Source: JAMLGJ01 sp047972145 (lineage in GTDB: Bacteria > Actinomycetota > Acidimicrobiia > Acidimicrobiales > Microtrichaceae). From it: a stretch of 45,720 bases of DNA. The stretch is taken from the NCBI GenBank assembly GCA_047972145.1, contig JBKEAI010000125.1, positions 1 to 45,720 of the forward strand, given 5' to 3'. A program made the translations under genes and the position numbers. This document shows positions 40,613 to 45,720 of the stretch, piece after piece. The stretch's first letter is position 1. The number at the start of each line of letters is the position of its first letter. The notes below the pieces were generated by a model. The model saw only the letters and a program-made list of their open reading frames with translations, did no database searches and had not been told where the DNA came from.

Positions 40613-41797
40613 TCACTCCCACCGCTCGTCCCATTGGTCCGCCACGGCGGGATCCCAGCCGGACAGCCCGTAGCGGGGAAAGCCGTCGACGAAGAAGAAC
40701 TCGTGGAGCCCATGGCCCACCACCGCGTCCGCCGCTCCTCCGCGCTGGGTGAAGCGGGCCACCTGGTCGACGAGTCCGAACAGGCGATCCGCGTCGCGGC
40801 CGTAGTCGATGTCGACGCCCTGCACGACCTCTCCGGGACCCTGGTACATCCCGAAGCGCCAGTCCTCGTCGAGGCCGTATCCGGTTCCCAGGAGCAACCA
40901 GGCATCCATGAGCGGCTCGACCTCGATGTCGAAGGGTCCACCGGGTGCTTCGGGGAACGACAAAAGCGAGCTCTCGATGCGGCGGGTACCCGGCGCCAGG
41001 ACGGCGGTGTGCTCGGGACGCCCGAGGGTTTCGGGCGAACGGTCGGGATCCCCGTGGATGCGCACGGCTTCTTCGATCACCCGGGTGCCGTCAGCGTGTT
41101 CGTTCAACATGTACAGGATGCTGTGGTCCTCGAACTGCATCGGCGCGTAGTTCCAAAAGCCCTGCATCTGGCCCTCGGTGCGGATACCGGGTGGTTCGGG
41201 CTCACCTACGGGTCGCACCCCCCAGCTGCGGTCCCGGGTGCCCCACCAGCGTTGGGGCGTCACCTCGAAGCGGCGGCCGTCTAGTTCGATCCAGCCCTCC
41301 CAACGGCCGGTCTGAGCGAGGCGCATCGTGTCGAACACCGGCCGGCCGTGCATGCGCTGGAACTGGCGGGGCTCCTCGTAGGCGGGGATCGATCCACGCC
41401 AGAGCAGCTCCAGGCTGAGCCCGTGGGCCGCCTCGCCCTCGTCGCGGGGAGCACACGAGATCAAGAGCTCCTGGAGAGGTCTGACCACCTCGACCGACAG
41501 CGGTCCGACCGTGGTGTCGATCCGGTCGGTCAGCTCCCTGGACGCGCGCACCACCCGATGGGTGGAACCGGCGACCATCAGGGCGAACGCATCGGTGACT
41601 GCGAGGTTGGGGTACTGGCCCAACCCGAAGATCAGGAACCCTTCGCCGTCGTTGGAGTGGCAGTTGAAGTAGTAGCGGTCGTAGAAGTTCCGGTCGCTGG
41701 TGTGCGCATGGCGCACGGTCTCGGCCACCTGGTGCACCGGGTAGTCGTCGAACGAGCTGAGCGAGCCGTGTGCGCGCACGGGCGGGTGCGGGTCCAT
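40613..41797 (-). CDS. Protein with AttH/CrtC-like lipocalin fold features, unknown
   Basis: 394 residues, soluble, no signal peptide. Trp/Tyr-rich segments such as FYDRYYFNCHSNDGEGFLIF, GRWEGWIELDGR and TPQRWWGTRDRSWGVRP resemble the two-domain AttH/CrtC-like (DUF7064/7065) family common in actinobacteria, often next to lipid or steroid genes. A catalytic role is not established. ATG 41797 has TACGGT exactly 6 nt upstream (plus 41804-41809), a leaderless start. It stands between the malic enzyme and purM genes, all on the minus strand. Confidence 0.65.
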   Translation of the reverse strand: MDPHPPVRAHGSLSSFDDYPVHQVAETVRHAHTSDRNFYDRYYFNCHSNDGEGFLIFGLGQYPNLAVTDAFALMVAGSTHRVVRASRELTDRIDTTVGPLSVEVVRPLQELLISCAPRDEGEAAHGLSLELLWRGSIPAYEEPRQFQRMHGRPVFDTMRLAQTGRWEGWIELDGRRFEVTPQRWWGTRDRSWGVRPVGEPEPPGIRTEGQMQGFWNYAPMQFEDHSILYMLNEHADGTRVIEEAVRIHGDPDRSPETLGRPEHTAVLAPGTRRIESSLLSFPEAPGGPFDIEVEPLMDAWLLLGTGYGLDEDWRFGMYQGPGEVVQGVDIDYGRDADRLFGLVDQVARFTQRGGAADAVVGHGLHEFFFVDGFPRYGLSGWDPAVADQWDERWE

Positions 41798-41868
41798 CGA
41801 CGGACCGTAGCGAACCGGGCGGCACCGGCGTGGAGCGGGACGGCTGGTCAGGCGATGTGGACCGCGGG

Positions 41869-42912
41869 TCAGCCGGTGTAGGTGACCGTGCCGTCGCCCC
41901 TGGCGATCCCCCCTATGACCGCGGCTCTGTGTCCCGCGGTACGCAGGATGTCGATCGCACGGTGTGCCGCATCCGGTGGCACCACCACGGCCATGCCGAT
42001 GCCCATGTTGAACACCCGGCGCATCTCCTCGGTCGACACCTCACCTATGCGCTGGAGCTCACCGAAGATCCTCGGTGGCTCCCAGGTACCCGGGTCGATG
42101 ACCGCATCGAGGTCGGATGGCAGTACGCGGTTGAGGTTCCCCGGGATCCCGCCACCGGTTACGTGCGCGACCGCATGGAGCTCGACGTTGCGTCCCAACT
42201 CCGATATGGCAGGTGCGTAGACGACCGACGGGCGCAGCAACTCGGTGGCGACATCGGGTGCCGACGAACCGTCCCAGGCGGGATCGCCGAGGTCGCGCCC
42301 AGCGACGCCGAACATGAGCCGTCTCGCGAGGGAGTACCCGTTGGAGCGCAGACCGGGAGAGGGCAGCCCGATGACCACGTCGCCGTCGGTCACCCCCTGG
42401 GGCAGCATCGCGGAGCGCTCGACGACGCCTACCGCGAAACCGACCAGGTCGAACTCGCCCTCGGCCATCGCGCCGGGATGCTCGGCCATCTCCCCGCCGA
42501 TGAGAGCGCATCCCGCCTGGCGGCAACCTTCGGCTATCCCCGCGACCAGCGCCTCTATGTGGTCCGGGTCGAGCACACCGACCGCGATGTAGTCCAAGAA
42601 GAACAGCGGCTCGGCTCCCTGGCACACGAGGTCGTCCACGCACATCGCGACGAGGTCCACCCCGATCGTGTCGAAGCGGCCCGCGGATCGGGCGACCATC
42701 GCCTTTGTCCCGACCCCGTCGGTGCTCGACACCAAAACCGGATCGTCGTATCGCTTGGGATCGAAGCGGAACAGTCCTCCGAAGCCGCCGATGTCGCCGA
42801 TCACCTCGGGGCGGAACGTCGAGCGAACGTCCGCCTTGATCCGTTCGACCGCCTCCTCGCCGGCGTCGATGGACACGCCGGCGGATTCGTAGGTCTCAGC
42901 CACCTTCGGCAT
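41869..42912 (-). CDS. purM: Phosphoribosylformylglycinamidine cyclo-ligase (AIR synthetase)
   Basis: 347 residues. Makes aminoimidazole ribonucleotide from FGAM with ATP in purine synthesis. Motifs are DPVLVSSTDGVGTK, VDDLVCQGAEPLFFLDY, GCALIGGEMAEHPG, LRSNGYSLAR and HVTGGGIPGNLNRVLP. ATG 42912 overlaps the end of purF by 17 bp, giving coupled expression of two pathway steps. The longer open frame is shadow of purF. Confidence 0.96.
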   Translation of the reverse strand: MPKVAETYESAGVSIDAGEEAVERIKADVRSTFRPEVIGDIGGFGGLFRFDPKRYDDPVLVSSTDGVGTKAMVARSAGRFDTIGVDLVAMCVDDLVCQGAEPLFFLDYIAVGVLDPDHIEALVAGIAEGCRQAGCALIGGEMAEHPGAMAEGEFDLVGFAVGVVERSAMLPQGVTDGDVVIGLPSPGLRSNGYSLARRLMFGVAGRDLGDPAWDGSSAPDVATELLRPSVVYAPAISELGRNVELHAVAHVTGGGIPGNLNRVLPSDLDAVIDPGTWEPPRIFGELQRIGEVSTEEMRRVFNMGIGMAVVVPPDAAHRAIDILRTAGHRAAVIGGIARGDGTVTYTG

Positions 42913-44524
42913 CTCCGGAGTGGTCGTCCACGCCGGTGGCGCTGAGGGCTGCGACCTCGGCGGGCAGCACGGCGGGTTCGTCCTCGAACATCGAACCCTG
43001 GAACAACGACTGGGGCTCCGGCACCTGGGTCCTACCACCCTCGAGGATCCCCTTGCCGGCCTCCTCGGGAATCTCCACGGGATACTCACCGGTGAGGCAC
43101 GCCGTGCAGAAGCCGGCGCCGGGCGCGCCGACCGCTTCTACGAGCGCGTCGAGCGCCAGGTACGACAGCGTGTCCACACCGAGGTAGTCCCGGATCTCGG
43201 ACACCTCCATGTCGGCTGCGAGCAACTCGGATCTGCTCCCGGTGTCCATCCCGTAGAAGCACGGCCAACGGTACGGAGGAGACGAGATCCGCATGTGGAT
43301 CTCTCGCGCGCCGCTCTCGCGCAGCATCTGGACCATCTTCTGGGTGGTGGTGCCGCGCACGATCGAGTCGTCGACCACCACCAGGCGTTGGCCCTCGATG
43401 TTGTCGCGCAGCGGGTTGAGCTTCATGCGCACACCGAGGGCACGCATGTCCTGGCTGGGAGCGATGAAGGTCCGCCCGATGTAGCGATTCTTCACCAGTC
43501 CGTGGCCGAAGGGGATCCCGCTGCGGCGCGCGTAGCCCTCCGCGGCAGGTATGCCCGACTCGGGCACGCCCATCACGAGGTCGGCATCGACCGGTGCCTG
43601 CCCGGCGAGGTGCTCACCCATGCGCACGCGGGCCTGGTGCACGTTGCGCCCGTAGAGCTGGGAATCGGGCCTGGCGAAGTAGACGAACTCGAACAGGCAG
43701 AGCTTGGGGTCGATGTCCTGGTCCTCGAAGGGCCGGTACGACTGGACGCCGTTGTCGTCGATCACCACGAGCTCGCCGGGATCGAGCTCGCGCACGAAGC
43801 GGGCTCCCACGGTGTCGAGCGCCGGGGTCTCCGATGCCAGCACCCAGCCACCATCCAGCCTGCCGAGGCACAACGGCCTGAACCCGCGGGGATCGCGCAC
43901 ACCGATGATCCGGGAGCGGTCCATGATCGCCAGCGAGAACGCGCCCTCGAACCGGGGTAGCACGTCGAGCAGCGCCGGAACGAGCGCACCGGATTCGTCC
44001 GAGCCGTGTTCGGCGACGCTGCGTGCGATCCACTCGGCCATCGCGTCGGTGTCGCTGCTCACGGTCCCCGGCAGCATCCCGGCGTCACGGGCGAGCTGCG
44101 CGGTGTTCACGAGGTTGCCGTTGTGGGCGAGCGCGAACTGCGTGTGCTCCACGTCGCGGAACACCGGCTGTGAGTTCTTCCACATCGACGAGCCCGTGGT
44201 CGAGTAGCGGGTGTGCCCGATCGCCAGGTCGCCGTCGAGCGCTGCGAGTGTGCGGTCGTCGAACACGTTGGACACGAGTCCCATGTCCTTGACCACGGTC
44301 AGGTGCTGGCCGTCGGAGGTCGCTATGCCAGCGGATTCCTGGCCCCGGTGTTGCAGTGCGTAGATGCCGAGGTAGGTGAGGTGGGCGACCGACTTGCCGG
44401 GGGCGTAGACCGCGAAGACACCGCAGGCTTCGCGTGGATGACCTCCATCACCCGCGTCGGAGGCCGCCGCTGCAACGGGATCGAACGACGAGGGTGGTGG
44501 TGGGGGCTCGACACCGTCGCGCAT
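42896..44524 (-). CDS. purF: Amidophosphoribosyltransferase
   Basis: 542 residues. First committed enzyme of purine synthesis (PRPP + Gln to phosphoribosylamine). A propeptide (GDGGHPREA) precedes the nucleophile Cys of CGVFAVY, as in the Bacillus-type autoprocessed enzyme. The glutaminase has RYSTTGSS and HNGNLVNT; the PRPP loop is VVVDDSIVRGTTTQK. C-terminal GFCTACLTGEYP holds the paired Cys of the iron-sulfur cluster. ATG 44524 has GGGG 6 nt upstream; ATG 44536 is also possible. Overlaps purM. Confidence 0.95.
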   Translation of the reverse strand: MRDGVEPPPPPSSFDPVAAAASDAGDGGHPREACGVFAVYAPGKSVAHLTYLGIYALQHRGQESAGIATSDGQHLTVVKDMGLVSNVFDDRTLAALDGDLAIGHTRYSTTGSSMWKNSQPVFRDVEHTQFALAHNGNLVNTAQLARDAGMLPGTVSSDTDAMAEWIARSVAEHGSDESGALVPALLDVLPRFEGAFSLAIMDRSRIIGVRDPRGFRPLCLGRLDGGWVLASETPALDTVGARFVRELDPGELVVIDDNGVQSYRPFEDQDIDPKLCLFEFVYFARPDSQLYGRNVHQARVRMGEHLAGQAPVDADLVMGVPESGIPAAEGYARRSGIPFGHGLVKNRYIGRTFIAPSQDMRALGVRMKLNPLRDNIEGQRLVVVDDSIVRGTTTQKMVQMLRESGAREIHMRISSPPYRWPCFYGMDTGSRSELLAADMEVSEIRDYLGVDTLSYLALDALVEAVGAPGAGFCTACLTGEYPVEIPEEAGKGILEGGRTQVPEPQSLFQGSMFEDEPAVLPAEVAALSATGVDDHSGDAEGG

Positions 44525-44565
44525 CACGGACCCCATCGTGGCACATGGTGCCTCCATGGACCGAC

Positions 44566-45489
44566 TCACCGGGCGGGGGCCTCGAAGACCCACGCCTCCC
44601 GCGACAGGTGCTCCGGGTCGAAGAGCCGGGCGACATCTTCCGCACCCATCGGAGTGCCGCTGTCGAGGACTCCGATCGAGCCTGCCAGCAGCGACAACAC
44701 CGTTCCGCTCGACCAACCGAGCGCGACGAGTTCCGGTAGGTTCGTCGCGCCGTGACGCTTGGCCAGCCGTTGCCCGTCGGCGCCGACCACGAGCGGAACG
44801 TGCACGTATTCGGGTCTGTCATGACCGAGCAGGTCGTACAGCAGCGCCTGGCGGGGGGTCGTGTCGAGCAGGTCCGCCCCTCGCACCACCTGGTCGACCG
44901 ACTGGTCGATGTCGTCCACCACGACGCTGAGGTTGTAGGCGGGGAACCCGTCGCGACGCCAAACCACGAAGTCGTCGACCTCCGCGTCGACCGACCCCGC
45001 CAAGCGGTCCGCGACGACGACCCTCGTACGCGCTGCGGCCAGTCGGAGCGCGGGGACACGCCCCGACGCTTCCAGACGCCGTACCTCGGCGGTGCTCAGG
45101 TGAGCGCACGTCCCCGGGTAGGCCCCCTCGGGTGAGGGGCCGTGGGGTGCGGCCGAGGCCTGCTCGATCTCGCGCCTGGTGCAAAAGCACGGGTAGGTGA
45201 GGCCACGCCTCGTCAGGCCCTCCAATACCCCGCGGTACAGATCGAGTCGGCCTGACTGTCTCACGACCGGCTCGTCTGCGGTGATGCCGAGCCCGGCGAG
45301 ATCATCGAGCTGCGCCCGTTCGGTCCCGCCGGCGTCGTGACCACTCGAAGGAGGTGTCGTGAGGTCCTCGACGCGGATCAGCAAGCTCCCACCGTCGTGG
45401 CGGGCGAAGCAGAGCGCCAGCAGTGCCGTTCGCAGGTTTCCGAGGTGCAGTGCGCCGGTCGGGCTCGGAGCGAAGCGCCCCCGGGTCAC
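44566..45489 (-). CDS. gluQ: Glutamyl-Q tRNA(Asp) synthetase
   Basis: 307 residues, lacking the anticodon-binding half of GluRS. Class I signature HLGN (15-18) in FAPSPTGALHLGNLR, zinc ligands C101, C103, Y124 and C128 (CFC...YPGTC), and KMSKS-like RLAKRHG. GluQ attaches Glu to queuosine-34 of tRNA-Asp(GUC). The GTG start lies 10 bp after the unknown upstream gene. A plain GluRS is excluded by length. Whether the organism makes queuosine cannot be seen here. Confidence 0.93.
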   Translation of the reverse strand: MTRGRFAPSPTGALHLGNLRTALLALCFARHDGGSLLIRVEDLTTPPSSGHDAGGTERAQLDDLAGLGITADEPVVRQSGRLDLYRGVLEGLTRRGLTYPCFCTRREIEQASAAPHGPSPEGAYPGTCAHLSTAEVRRLEASGRVPALRLAAARTRVVVADRLAGSVDAEVDDFVVWRRDGFPAYNLSVVVDDIDQSVDQVVRGADLLDTTPRQALLYDLLGHDRPEYVHVPLVVGADGQRLAKRHGATNLPELVALGWSSGTVLSLLAGSIGVLDSGTPMGAEDVARLFDPEHLSREAWVFEAPAR

Positions 45490-45499
45490 GGTCGGAGCG

Positions 45500-45720
45500 T
45501 CACGGTTGAGGGGTGAGCAGAACCGAGAAGGGCACGGTCACCGCCATGTACTGCCCACGAAGCGGGCCGGGAGCCAGGAGTTGGTCGAAGTACCCGATGC
45601 CCAGCAGTCCGCTTCCGCTCAGCGACGGCTGCACGGTTCCCGCGTAGCACCAGTAGTCGACCCCGCCCGATCTGTCGCCACAACCGGGGAGCATGACCGT
45701 CACCGGATCGGTGAACGGTC
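45500..45720 (-). CDS. C-terminal part of an unknown protein (partial at window end)
   Basis: The minus-strand frame is open through base 45720 (reading ...PFTDPVTVMLPGCG), so the gene continues beyond the window; the GTG at 45703 is probably internal. The visible part has paired Cys (PGCG, YWCYAG), a Gly/Leu-rich middle and ends FSVLLTPQP, suggestive of an extracytoplasmic protein. No family recognised. It precedes gluQ by 10 bp. Confidence 0.55.
   Translation of the reverse strand, partial: PFTDPVTVMLPGCGDRSGGVDYWCYAGTVQPSLSGSGLLGIGYFDQLLAPGPLRGQYMAVTVPFSVLLTPQP

Overview
This is a GC-rich chromosomal window from an actinobacterium. The evidence is a WhiB-family regulator, a ClpS-DUF2017 pair, an actinobacterial-type heme A synthase, an actinobacterial LexA box, a cytochrome-c-fused oxidase subunit II, and many leaderless promoters in which a TAnnnT box lies 6-7 nt before an ATG or GTG. 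The lack of mycobacterial or streptomycete signature genes and the oxidase layout suggest a deep-branching lineage such as Acidimicrobiia; that placement is inference.

Left part (1-9000): the 3' part of an acyl-CoA-dehydrogenase-like flavoprotein; a Xre/RES toxin-antitoxin pair; a DUF167 gene; a frameshifted HNH-endonuclease remnant behind a perfect LexA box, next to tRNA-Lys; small membrane or exported proteins, including a MauE-like one; a nitroreductase-glycosyltransferase pair; and an M50 protease that appears to lack a PDZ domain.

Middle-left (9000-20400): dut, then orn with an MBL-fold hydrolase. Next comes a whiB7-type regulator with a long leader carrying a promoter, a 50-codon upstream ORF and an intrinsic terminator, which looks like the antibiotic-sensing attenuation layout known for whiB7. 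It is followed by a TlpA/CcdA thiol-redox pair, an LCIB-type carbonic anhydrase candidate, pdxH, a crcB fluoride-channel pair, a large secreted duplicated protein and serS.

Middle (20400-35600): a membrane protein, a two-component system and an ABC-2 exporter face a seven-gene caa3 oxidase operon on the minus strand. The first oxidase gene is an intact subunit I homologue that has lost all its heme and CuB histidines. It is followed by an extra subunit III-like gene and an unknown membrane protein, then the canonical subunits II, I, III and IV. Upstream lie ctaB and, divergently, ctaA-clpS-DUF2017, so oxidase subunits and heme A synthesis sit together.

Right part (35600-45720): a tRNA-Glu/Asp/Phe cluster, an acyltransferase-3 protein facing an AftB-like GT-C glycosyltransferase, an ACT-domain malic enzyme, a protein of unknown function, purF-purM, gluQ, and the 3' end of an unknown gene cut by the window edge.

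A recurring oddity is a set of short tandem duplications (14-23 bp) that span stop codons at six or more genes, along with other small tandem arrays in the spacers. The strongest leads are the ligand-less COX1 paralogue, the whiB7-like attenuator, and the LexA box on the broken HNH gene.
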